DNA from: an uncultured Clostridia bacterium
Lineage (GTDB): Bacteria > Bacillota > Clostridia > TANB77 > CAG-508
Assembly (NCBI GenBank): GCA_947630255.1
Contig: CANRGU010000059.1
Coordinates: 1-7,508, forward strand
Length of the DNA stretch: 7,508 bases
Direction of reading: 5' to 3'
The notes under the pieces were generated by a model. The model saw nothing but the letters and a program-made list of their open reading frames with translations, did no database searches and had not been told where the DNA came from. A program made the position numbers and the translations under genes. The stretch's first letter is position 1, and the number at the start of each line of letters is the position of its first letter. Below are positions 1 to 5,945 of this stretch, piece after piece.

Positions 1-34
1 AATATTTAATATATATTTTTAGGAGGAAATAAAA

Positions 35-946
35 ATGGTATTTTTAATTATACTATTAGTTATAATTCTTATTATAGCAGTAAAATCAATTAAAGTTGTT
101 AAACAATCTGAAGTTTATATTATTGAAAGACTTGGTAAATTTCATAAAATTGCTGATGCAGGTCTTACAATAATTATTCCTTTTGTTGATCATGTAAGAA
201 GCGTTGTAAGTTTAAAGGAACAAACAATGGATATTCCACCACAAGGAGTTATTACAGAAGATAACGTTACAATAACAATAGATACAGTTGTGTTCTACCA
301 AATTACTGACCCAGCAAAGGCTGTATATGAAATTCAATCTTTAAAAAGAGGTATTGAATATCTTGCAATTACTACTATTCGTGATATTGTTGGTAAAATG
401 AATTTGGATTCAACTTTTAGTTCAAGAGACTTAATTAATAATCAATTAAGGATGTTATTAGACGAAGCAACTGATAAATGGGGTTGTAAAGTAAACAGAG
501 TTGAAATTAAAGATATTAGACCACCAGAAGACATCCGTGATGCAATGGAAAAACAAATGAATGCAGAAAGAAATAAAAGAGCTGCCATTCTTCAAGCTGA
601 AGGTGAAAAGCAAGCAGCAATAACAATTGCAGAAGGTGAAAAAGAAGCCGCTATTCTTCAAGCTGAAGCTGAAAAAGAATCAAAAATAAGAAAAGCTATT
701 GGTGAAGCTGAAGCTATTCGAGAAGTTGCAAAAGCTAAAGCTAAAGAAATTGAAATGGTTTATGATTCTATTAAAAAGGCAAATCCAGATGATAAACTTG
801 TTCAACTAAAATCTTTAGAAGCATTAGAAAAAGTTGCCGAGGGTGATGCAAACAAAGTATTTATTCCTTTTGAAGCAACTGGTGCTCTTGCAGGTTTAGG
901 CTCTATTAAGGAAGTTATGAAGGATGAAAAGAAAAAGAAAGAATAG
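35..946 (+). CDS. SPFH/stomatin-like (band 7) membrane protein, QmcA/YbbK type
   Basis: A 303-residue protein of the stomatin/prohibitin/flotillin superfamily. Residues 1-16 form one hydrophobic anchor. The SPFH domain covers about residues 17-175 (VVKQSEVYIIERLGKF near 21-36, AGLTIIIPFVD at 42-52, RPPEDIRDAMEKQMNAERNK at 162-181). Residues 170-245 are a long Ala/Glu/Lys coiled coil with repeated QAEGEK-like units, and a short Gly/Ala segment and a Lys-rich end follow. The family forms large membrane-attached oligomers and is often linked to NfeD proteins and membrane proteases; no NfeD gene is visible, but the upstream neighbour lies outside the window. The start is supported by AGGAGG at 21-26 with an 8-base spacer. 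A bidirectional terminator follows directly. The family call is firm; the substrate or partner cannot be read from sequence. Confidence 0.93.
   Translation: MVFLIILLVIILIIAVKSIKVVKQSEVYIIERLGKFHKIADAGLTIIIPFVDHVRSVVSLKEQTMDIPPQGVITEDNVTITIDTVVFYQITDPAKAVYEIQSLKRGIEYLAITTIRDIVGKMNLDSTFSSRDLINNQLRMLLDEATDKWGCKVNRVEIKDIRPPEDIRDAMEKQMNAERNKRAAILQAEGEKQAAITIAEGEKEAAILQAEAEKESKIRKAIGEAEAIREVAKAKAKEIEMVYDSIKKANPDDKLVQLKSLEALEKVAEGDANKVFIPFEATGALAGLGSIKEVMKDEKKKKE
579..675 (+). repeat. Imperfect ~30-33-base coding repeats in the SPFH coiled coil
   Basis: Three consecutive units inside the SPFH gene encode AAILQAEGEK, AAITIAEGEK and AAILQAEAEK, with one extra codon between units. The first and third share the stretch attcttcaagctgaag. 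This is a normal property of the Ala/Glu coiled coil in this family and probably reflects internal duplication, not a mobile repeat. Confidence 0.55.
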
Positions 947-952
947 ATTAAA

Positions 953-1345
953 CTAAAAAATTAAGGAACCAATTTTTGGTTCCTTGTTTTTTGCTATTCT
1001 CCTAGGCCGAAACTTATTCCGAATAGCACTATTTATTCTATTCATTATTTTATCATCTTCGATGTGTCCTATTTTTTCTTTTAATCTGCTTTTATCTATT
1101 GTACGTATTTGCTCCGTCAGTACTACTGAGTCGGATTTTAATCCAAATTCTTTCGAATCTAATTCTATATGTGTAGGCAGTTTATTTTTGTTTAATTGTG
1201 ATGTTATAGCAGAAACAATAACAGTAGGGCTATATTTATTTCCTGTGTCATTCTGTATTACTAAAACTGGTCTTATTCCTCCTTGCTCTGATCCTATAAC
1301 TGGACTTAAATCTGCATAAAACATATCTCCTCTTTTGATCATCAT
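953..1345 (-). CDS. mazF: EndoA/MazF-type mRNA endoribonuclease (toxin), C-terminus apparently frameshifted
   Basis: A type II toxin-antitoxin mRNA interferase of the PemK/MazF family, closest to B. subtilis EndoA (NdoA). The first ~107 residues are typical: IKRGDMFYADLSPVIGSEQG near 3-22, RPVLVIQND at 25-33, SPTVIVSAIT at 39-48, LPTHIELD at 56-63, EQIRTIDKSRLKEKIGH at 78-94. Arg25 and Thr48, the catalytic positions known from B. subtilis EndoA, are both present. The ATG at 1345 is chosen because AGGAG at 1354-1358 lies 8 bases upstream; a longer frame from GTG at 1354 overlaps that site. After residue 107 the frame reads a basic stretch through the terminator, to 130 residues against about 116 expected. 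Removing one base near 1021 gives the ending AIGISFGLGE, stopping at 994-996, which resembles the family's usual A-L-x-I-S-L-x-L end. The catalytic core is intact; activity of the altered C-terminus is uncertain. No antitoxin gene adjoins it. Confidence 0.9.
   Translation of the reverse strand: MMIKRGDMFYADLSPVIGSEQGGIRPVLVIQNDTGNKYSPTVIVSAITSQLNKNKLPTHIELDSKEFGLKSDSVVLTEQIRTIDKSRLKEKIGHIEDDKIMNRINSAIRNKFRPRRIAKNKEPKIGSLIF
955..992. terminator. Bidirectional rho-independent terminator between SPFH and endoA/mazF genes
   Basis: A 10-base-pair stem, AAGGAACCAA at 963-972 with TTGGTTCCTT at 976-985, has a three-base loop. It is followed on the plus strand by G then six T (987-992) and on the minus strand by AA then six T (complement of 955-960). 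It sits 16 bases after the SPFH stop codon and can serve both convergent genes. The present reading frame of the toxin gene runs through the whole hairpin and stops in its U-tract, which is one reason to suspect a frameshift there. Confidence 0.9.
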
Positions 1346-1434
1346 ATTCTTCACTCCTGTTTACTTCTAATAGTTCAATTGATTTATATTTTAGATATGA
1401 TAAGTTTGAGATTAAGAATATAATTTACTTAATT

Positions 1435-2103
1435 TTATATATCATTTGAAATTTCTTTTAATTTAAAAGCTAATATATCTTCCTTTTGTAAATTATTTAT
1501 TTTTATCTCATTATATAATATGTAAATTGATGTTTTTTGTGTTATATCTTGTATTTCTAATTTATTTGGTACACCCGTTTTTTTGTCAATATATAACTTT
1601 TTATAGGTTTTATATTTATTACCATTTTTTAATTTAGCTTCTAATATTATTTCATTTTCATTTTCAGAAATATTATTTTCGTTAGAATCGGTATAATCTT
1701 TTATAAAACTCATTAATGTAATTGTATTTTCTCCCATGTATGGATAATTTTCATATATCTTACTTAAATTAAGGTTGCTATTTTCTATTTTTAAATTTGC
1801 TCCATCATAGGTAAATTTAATACCTTTTACATTTTCTGGTTCTAATATTTCATGTTCAAATATATTATTTTCTTTTACATATTTTTCTTGTGCCACATAT
1901 ACATTTGTATTTTTATTAGATTCTATTGTTATATTTGCGGTTAGCTCATAGGAATTAATATCTAAAATATATTTTTTTATTTCGTCAGCTGATTTACTAC
2001 TGATATTATTTCCCAATATAGGATTTTTATAATTGTTTTTTATAAAAAATATTGCAATTATTGCAACTATTATAATTATTGCAATTATGATTATTTTCTT
2101 CAT
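1435..2103 (-). CDS. GerS/LolA-like membrane-anchored protein
   Basis: A 222-residue protein with an N-terminal hydrophobic helix (about residues 4-21) and an extracytoplasmic remainder. The body shows features I associate with clostridial LolA-fold proteins related to the germination lipoprotein GerS: an N-terminal helix ending INSYELTANITIES, the segment LEPENVKGIKFTYDG at 87-101, a SFIKDY element at 132-137, and YIDKKTGVPNKLEIQD at 171-186 followed by IKINNL at 200-205. In C. difficile GerS is needed for cortex hydrolysis during germination. Unlike that protein, no lipobox Cys follows the hydrophobic stretch (it reads AIIAIFFIKNN), so it is probably held by an uncleaved helix and not a lipid. 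SD AGGGAGG lies at 2113-2119, 9 bases before ATG. It is followed by the EndoA gene, which fits the gerS-alr2-mazE-mazF neighbourhood of C. difficile with two genes missing. Family fairly likely; a germination role is inference. Confidence 0.68.
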   Translation of the reverse strand: MKKIIIIAIIIIVAIIAIFFIKNNYKNPILGNNISSKSADEIKKYILDINSYELTANITIESNKNTNVYVAQEKYVKENNIFEHEILEPENVKGIKFTYDGANLKIENSNLNLSKIYENYPYMGENTITLMSFIKDYTDSNENNISENENEIILEAKLKNGNKYKTYKKLYIDKKTGVPNKLEIQDITQKTSIYILYNEIKINNLQKEDILAFKLKEISNDI

Positions 2104-2124
2104 AACGTATGACCTCCCTAATAT

Positions 2125-2157
2125 AAAAAAAGAATAGCTATTTGCTATTCTTTTTTT
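2125..2157. terminator. Rho-independent terminator after dusB
   Basis: AGAATAGC at 2131-2138 pairs with GCTATTCT at 2144-2151 around the loop TATTT. The stem is flanked by an A-run (2125-2130) and a T-run (2151-2157), so on the minus strand it is a classical hairpin with a U-tract closing the minD-minE-rodA-dusB transcript, 8 bases after the dusB stop codon. The symmetry would let it work on the plus strand as well, but there is no plus-strand gene for it to serve. Only about 21 bases separate its U-tract from the next start codon. Confidence 0.88.
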
Positions 2158-2164
2158 AATTTAT

Positions 2165-3139
2165 TCATAAATTATTAAAATATTCTTCTAGACAAGTTAG
2201 TAATTCGTTTGCATTTTCTATTTTATTTACTTTTTCTCTTATTCTGCTAGAGTCTTTTAAGTTTTTTATGTACCAACATATGTGTTTTCGCATTTCTCGT
2301 ATTGCTATGTATTCTCCCTTTTCTTGCATTGCTAGTTTTAAATGTTCTTTTATTATTTCTAGTTTTTGTGCGTTTGATATTTCCTCTGTTTTTTCATTTT
2401 TTAAATTGTTTATTATTTCGCCAATTATCCATGGATGACCAAGAGTTGCTCTGCCTATCATTATTCCGTCTACGCCAGTATATTCAAACATTTTCTTGGC
2501 ATCACTTGCTGTTTTTATATCTCCATTTCCTATTACAGGAATGTTTACGTTTTCTTTTACATTTTTTATAACTTCTAAGTCAACGTGCCCTGAATAATAT
2601 TCATCTCTTGTTCTGCCATGTACTGTAATTGCTGATGCGCCAGCACCTTCAAGAATTTTTGCTATTTCTACTGCATTTATACTATTTTTATCCCAACCTT
2701 TTCTTATTTTTACAGTTACTGGTTTGTCAGTATTTTTTACTACCTCTTTTACTATATCTTCTACTAATTTAGGATTTTGCAAAAGCCTACTACCATCGCC
2801 ATTTTTTACAACCTTTGGTGCAGGGCATCCCATATTTATATCAATTATGTCTGCAAACTTAGAGGCAATTTTTGCTCCTTCTCCCATTATTTTTGGGTCG
2901 CTTCCAAATATCTGAAAGGCTATTGGTCTTTTTTCTCCATCAATATTCATTAACTTTTTTGTTTTTTCATCATTATAAAATAAAGCTTTGCTACTTATCA
3001 TTTCTGTATATACTAAACCCGGATTACTATATTTTTTGCATATCACTCTAAATGGCAGGTCTGTTATCCCTGCCATTGGAGCAAGTAGTATATTATTTTC
3101 TAATTCTACATTGCCTATTTTTAGATTCTTTATATACAT
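2165..3139 (-). CDS. dusB: tRNA-dihydrouridine synthase (DusB family)
   Basis: An FMN-dependent enzyme that reduces uridine to dihydrouridine in tRNA using NADPH, acting in the cytoplasm. The 324 residues match the usual family length. Visible motifs: LLAPMAGITDLPFR at 18-31, the active-site region DINMGCPAPKVVKNGDGSRL with catalytic Cys105, VKIRKGW at 143-149, ITVHGRTR at 171-178, the FMN-phosphate site IGNGDI at 203-208 and MIGRATLGHPW at 227-237; the remainder is the helical tRNA-binding domain. The start at 3139 is preferred over the first ATG at 3154, because the only good Shine-Dalgarno (AAGGAG, 3146-3151) lies between the two ATGs, 6 bases before 3139. With this start it begins 14 bases after the rodA stop codon. 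Last gene of the min operon, ended by the terminator at 2125-2157. Confidence 0.95.
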   Translation of the reverse strand: MYIKNLKIGNVELENNILLAPMAGITDLPFRVICKKYSNPGLVYTEMISSKALFYNDEKTKKLMNIDGEKRPIAFQIFGSDPKIMGEGAKIASKFADIIDINMGCPAPKVVKNGDGSRLLQNPKLVEDIVKEVVKNTDKPVTVKIRKGWDKNSINAVEIAKILEGAGASAITVHGRTRDEYYSGHVDLEVIKNVKENVNIPVIGNGDIKTASDAKKMFEYTGVDGIMIGRATLGHPWIIGEIINNLKNEKTEEISNAQKLEIIKEHLKLAMQEKGEYIAIREMRKHICWYIKNLKDSSRIREKVNKIENANELLTCLEEYFNNL

Positions 3140-3145
3140 ATATTT

Positions 3146-3151
3146 CTCCTT
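3146..3151 (-). promoter_or_regulatory. Shine-Dalgarno that decides the dusB start
   Basis: AAGGAG on the minus strand, 6 bases upstream of the ATG at 3139. It lies inside the longer frame that opens at 3154, directly after that ATG, so the longer start has no usable site of its own. The upstream ATG overlaps the rodA TAA as TAATG, which could permit some translational coupling, but 3139 is the better start. Confidence 0.75.
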
Positions 3152-3153
3152 CA

Positions 3154-4260
3154 TTATTTTGTAAATATGTTCTTTTTGCTTCTAGCACTAATATTTAATA
3201 ATAATCCTATTAAAATGAAATTAGTTAAAAGTGAAGTTCCTCCATAACTAATAAATGGTAGTGGTACACCTGTAATTGGAAGGAGTCCTATTGTCATTCC
3301 TATATTTTCTATTATGTGAAATAATAATACCCCAACAATTCCCATTGCAATGTATGAACCTAAATCATCTCGTGCATTTTTTGCTATATTAATTGCTTTT
3401 GTTATAAGCACTACATACACTACTACAATTAATCCACACGCAATAAACCCTAATTCTTCACCTATCATTGAAAAAATAAAGTCTGTAGTTTTAGGATATA
3501 AAAATCCTAAATGTGTTTGAGTTCCCTTAAGCCATCCCATTCCAAAAAGTTTGCCTGCTCCTATTGCTATTTTTGATTGTATTATGTTATAGCCTGCTCC
3601 TCTTGGGTCTAAATCTGGATTTAAATACACATCTATTCTAGATTTTGCGTGGTCTGGCAAAATAAAAAAGTACATTATAGGAAGTAAAGTCACTAATAAC
3701 AATATTGAAATAATAATATATTTTTTATCAATTCCTGCAACAAATAAAATTAGCACTAATGATAATATATATGCTATTGCTGTGCCATAATCTGGTTGCA
3801 TTATTATTAGTAGGACTGGTAAAAATACAATACCTAACACCATTGCTAGCTTTAAAGGTTTATTAATTTCTTTTCTTGATCTTTTTTGTATATTTACAAT
3901 TACAGAGCTTACCAAAATTATAACAAAAATTTTAGCAATCTCTGCTGGTTGAAATGCAAAAAAGCCTATATTGAACCAGCTTTTAGCTCCATTTATAGCA
4001 CCTGTAAACAATACTGCAATTAATAATATTATTGATAATCCATATAAATATGGCGATATTCTTGCTATTATATTGTAATCTACAAACAATATTAATATTA
4101 AAATAGGAATACTAATACCTATCCACATGCATTGTTTTTTAAATTCTTCCAAACCACTATCTACTGTAGCGCTATATAAGGCTATTAATCCAATTGCTAC
4201 TAATATTAAAACGCAAATTAAAATACTCCAGTCTGCATTTTTTAATATTCTTTTATTCAT
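3154..4260 (-). CDS. rodA: RodA-type SEDS peptidoglycan glycosyltransferase
   Basis: A polytopic membrane protein of the FtsW/RodA/SpoVE (SEDS) family, which polymerises lipid II into glycan strands together with a class B penicillin-binding protein. The roughly 368 residues suit ten membrane helices. Diagnostic segments (numbered from the ATG at 4263): NGAKSWFNIGFFAFQPAE at 91-108, IMQPDYGT at 154-161, the extracellular loop RIDVYLNPDLDPRGAGYNII at 209-228, TTDFIFSMIGEELGF at 259-273 with Asp261 at the position of the SEDS catalytic Asp, and GVPLPFISYGGTSLL at 332-346. The loop and position after minE favour RodA over FtsW or SpoVE. Two tandem ATGs are possible (4263 and 4260); GAGG stands 5 bases before 4260 and only 2 before 4263, so 4260 is chosen. 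Third gene of the operon behind minD; the 32-base gap to minE contains half of a hairpin. Confidence 0.93.
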   Translation of the reverse strand: MNKRILKNADWSILICVLILVAIGLIALYSATVDSGLEEFKKQCMWIGISIPILILILFVDYNIIARISPYLYGLSIILLIAVLFTGAINGAKSWFNIGFFAFQPAEIAKIFVIILVSSVIVNIQKRSRKEINKPLKLAMVLGIVFLPVLLIIMQPDYGTAIAYILSLVLILFVAGIDKKYIIISILLLVTLLPIMYFFILPDHAKSRIDVYLNPDLDPRGAGYNIIQSKIAIGAGKLFGMGWLKGTQTHLGFLYPKTTDFIFSMIGEELGFIACGLIVVVYVVLITKAINIAKNARDDLGSYIAMGIVGVLLFHIIENIGMTIGLLPITGVPLPFISYGGTSLLTNFILIGLLLNISARSKKNIFTK

Positions 4261-4280
4261 CATTACCTCACTAATTTTTT

Positions 4281-4308
4281 AAAAGCAAGTATTTAATTAC
4301 TTGCTTTT
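4281..4308 (-). other. Intra-operon hairpin spanning the minE stop codon
   Basis: AAAAGCAAGTA at 4281-4291 and TACTTGCTTTT at 4298-4308 form a perfect 11-base-pair inverted repeat with a six-base loop. The minE stop codon (4293-4295) lies mostly in the loop and the last minE codons lie in the 5' arm on the minus strand. After the stem the transcript reads AAAAAAUUAG, so there is no true U-tract beyond the four U of the stem. It is therefore more likely a weak attenuator, processing or stability element between minE and rodA than a full terminator. Confidence 0.6.
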
Positions 4309-4976
4309 TCAGTTTTAACCTCGTTTTTTTCTTCGCCTTCTGGTTCTTTTTTTTCACTCGTATTTTGTTCTTTTAAAATTTCTTCTTTCTCTGCTTGCTT
4401 TAGTTCTTCTGCAGTTTTTTCTTTTTCAACTTGTTTTGTTTCTTCTACTTTTTGTTCCTCTATTTTTTGTTCTTTACTGTCTTTCTTTTCATTATTCTCT
4501 TTTTTTGATCCTTTATCTATTTCCTTTGTATTTTCTGCATCTTTTTTTTCTTTATCTTCATTTTTTTCATCTTTTTCTTGTACTTCTTTTTCTTCCTGTT
4601 TGTCCTCTTCTTTATTTTCTTTTTCCTTATTATTTTCCTCTTCCTTTTTATTTGCTTCTTTTTTAACTGCATCCTTCATTTCATGTTTTATATTTATTAT
4701 TGGAATATTTGCATAAAGAGATGGGGCTCCTTGTGTTCCGTCTTCTGAAATTTCGTTTGTAAGTCTAACATCTATTGCCGATTCCTCTACTTCTATGTAT
4801 TTTTTTATTACCTCTATTATTTCTTGCTTCATTAATTCTAAGAAATCAGCAGAAACATTTGCTCTATCTTGCATTAATACTAAATGTAATCTTTCTTTTG
4901 CTGTTTCTTTACTATGAGTTTGCTTTTGCTCTGATTTCATCAATTTCTTAAAAAATTTTGCTATATTCTCAAACAT
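4293..4976 (-). CDS. minE: MinE, cell-division topological specificity factor, with long Lys/Glu tail
   Basis: MinE stimulates MinD ATP hydrolysis and drives MinD off the membrane, giving pole-to-pole oscillation or gradients. Residues 1-97 are a complete MinE: the amphipathic membrane-targeting start MFENIAKFFKKLMKSE, the MinD-contact region KERLHLVLMQDR at 27-38, and the dimer domain with FLELMKQEIIEVIKKYIEVE at 45-64, DVRLTNE at 69-75 and LYANIPI at 88-94. A normal MinE ends here, at about 85-100 residues. This one continues in frame for about 127 residues (101-227), of which by hand count 35 are Lys and 39 Glu, with no Arg, His, Cys, Met or aromatic residue. The tail should be disordered or a long charged helix; its role is unknown. 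SD AAAGGA at 4984-4989, 7 bases before ATG. It starts 36 bases after the minD stop codon. The MinE call is firm. Confidence 0.92.
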   Translation of the reverse strand: MFENIAKFFKKLMKSEQKQTHSKETAKERLHLVLMQDRANVSADFLELMKQEIIEVIKKYIEVEESAIDVRLTNEISEDGTQGAPSLYANIPIINIKHEMKDAVKKEANKKEEENNKEKENKEEDKQEEKEVQEKDEKNEDKEKKDAENTKEIDKGSKKENNEKKDSKEQKIEEQKVEETKQVEKEKTAEELKQAEKEEILKEQNTSEKKEPEGEEKNEVKTEKASN

Positions 4977-5012
4977 CTTATTTTCCTTTCTAGAAATACA
5001 TCTTTTTAATTA

Positions 5013-5813
5013 TTACTTTTTACTTTTTGAAAACCAACTCTTTATTTTGTTCCAAAAACTCTTTTCTCTACCAGGAATTGTAACCTCAATATTTTCACCT
5101 AATATTCTTCTTGATATTTCTATATATGCCTTACCTGATGGGGCTTTTTTATTTCTTATAACTGGTTCACCTTTATTTGTTTGTGTAATTATGTACTCAT
5201 CATCTGGAACTACACCTATTAAGTCAACAGATAGAAGGTCAACAATATCTTCTACTTCCATCATTTCACCCTTTTTAACCATAGTAGGTCTTAATCTATT
5301 TACTACTAATTCTGGATTTTTTATTTCTGAACTTTCTAATAGTCCTATTATTCTATCTGCATCCCTTATAGCTGATATTTCAGCTGTTGTAACAACAATT
5401 GCTCTATCAGCGCCTGCTATTGCATTTTTAAATCCTTGTTCTATACCTGCAGGACAATCTATTAATATATAATCAAAATCTTCTTTTAATTTTTTGGTTA
5501 ATGCTTTCATTTGTTCTTCATTTATTGCTGTTTTATCTCTGGTTTGTGCTGCTGGAAGTAAAAATAGCTCCTCAAAACGCTTGTCCTTAATTAATGCTTG
5601 TCTCAATTTACATTTTTCTTCAACAACATCTACTATATCATAAACTATTCTATTTTCTAATCCCATAACAACATCTAGGTTTCTAAGTCCAATATCTGTA
5701 TCGACTAAAACAACTTTTTTGCCTGCATCCGCAAGGCTGGATCCAAGATTTGCTGTTGTTGTAGTTTTTCCAACTCCACCTTTTCCTGATGTTATAACTA
5801 TAACTTCTCCCAT
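5013..5813 (-). CDS. minD: MinD, septum-site determining ATPase
   Basis: A 266-residue deviant Walker A ATPase of the ParA/MinD family that dimerises with ATP on the inner face of the membrane and directs division-site placement. Visible: deviant Walker A GKGGVGKTT at 10-18 with signature Lys11 and Lys16, VDTDIGLRNLD at 38-46 (Asp40), switch II DCPAG at 119-123, TTAEISAIRDADR at 142-154, NRLRP at 172-176, and a C-terminal amphipathic helix FWNKIKSWFSKSKK (253-266) that acts as the membrane-targeting sequence. The length and all key residues are standard. SD AGGAGG at 5824-5829, 10 bases from ATG. A good promoter is directly upstream, so this is the first gene of minD-minE-rodA-dusB. The usual upstream partner minC is not here; a pilin-like gene takes that place. 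Confidence 0.97.
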   Translation of the reverse strand: MGEVIVITSGKGGVGKTTTTANLGSSLADAGKKVVLVDTDIGLRNLDVVMGLENRIVYDIVDVVEEKCKLRQALIKDKRFEELFLLPAAQTRDKTAINEEQMKALTKKLKEDFDYILIDCPAGIEQGFKNAIAGADRAIVVTTAEISAIRDADRIIGLLESSEIKNPELVVNRLRPTMVKKGEMMEVEDIVDLLSVDLIGVVPDDEYIITQTNKGEPVIRNKKAPSGKAYIEISRRILGENIEVTIPGREKSFWNKIKSWFSKSKK

Positions 5814-5831
5814 AAAAACTTTTCCTCCTAA

Positions 5832-5867
5832 ATAAAATAACTGTATTTTTTAATACAGCTATTTTAT
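5832..5867 (-). promoter_or_regulatory. Dyad at the minD transcription start (operator or attenuator candidate)
   Basis: Arms at 5832-5847 and 5852-5867 are complementary over 16 positions, with one mismatch that is G-U in the minus-strand RNA, around a TTTT centre. The core is CTGTATT at 5841-5847 and AATACAG at 5852-5858. It overlaps the minD -10 box and the likely start point and ends two bases before the SD. RNA from that promoter would carry only part of it, which favours a DNA operator. For RNA reading through from the pilin-like gene it would be a hairpin beside the minD SD, possibly a weak terminator. Confidence 0.5.
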
Positions 5868-5889
5868 AATCTTTTACGGAAAAAGTCAA
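5861..5889 (-). promoter_or_regulatory. Predicted sigma-A-type promoter for minD-minE-rodA-dusB
   Basis: On the minus strand, TTGACT (complement of 5884-5889) and TAAAAT (complement of 5861-5866) are separated by 17 bases, each matching five of six consensus bases. The expected start point is near 5854, giving a leader of about 40 bases to the minD ATG. The region is AT-rich, so chance matches occur, but this is one of the two best promoters in the window and stands in the expected place. Confidence 0.68.
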
Positions 5890-5945
5890 TTGGTAATTTA
5901 TATAAAATTCTTTTAAATATATTCCGATGCCTGCTAATATCCTTT

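Noticed and set aside
458..661. Minus-strand frame within the SPFH gene
   Set aside because: Antisense shadow; Cys/Phe-rich composition results from the reversed Ala/Glu coiled-coil codons.
984..1319. Plus-strand open frame of 111 codons opposite the EndoA gene
   Set aside because: Antisense shadow of a clear protein family member; its hydrophobic, Phe/Leu/Ser-rich content is typical of the reverse strand of AT-rich coding DNA and it has no SD.
1346..1434. Possible promoter or small antitoxin gene between the GerS-like gene and mazF
   Set aside because: The 89 bases hold no open frame with an SD, and the best -10-like TAAAAT lacks a credible -35 at the right spacing.
3140..3154. Longer dusB start at 3154
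   Set aside because: The only Shine-Dalgarno lies after that ATG and in proper spacing to the ATG at 3139.
4436..4666. Plus-strand frame of 76 codons, almost all Leu/Phe/Tyr/Pro
   Set aside because: It is the complement of the Lys/Glu codons of the MinE tail; the apparent hydrophobic protein is an artefact.
5047..5472. Plus-strand frame of 141 codons opposite minD
   Set aside because: Antisense shadow of a gene with all MinD motifs intact; no SD or family resemblance.
5841..5858. Possible LexA box in CTGT...ACAG before minD
   Set aside because: The spacing is 10 bases, not the 8 of the E. coli-type box, and low-GC Gram-positive LexA sites have a different GAAC-N4-GTTC form.
5683..5889. Minus-strand frame overlapping the minD start and the intergenic region
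   Set aside because: Runs out of frame through the minD Walker A region and over the minD promoter and dyad; no SD and no recognisable domain.
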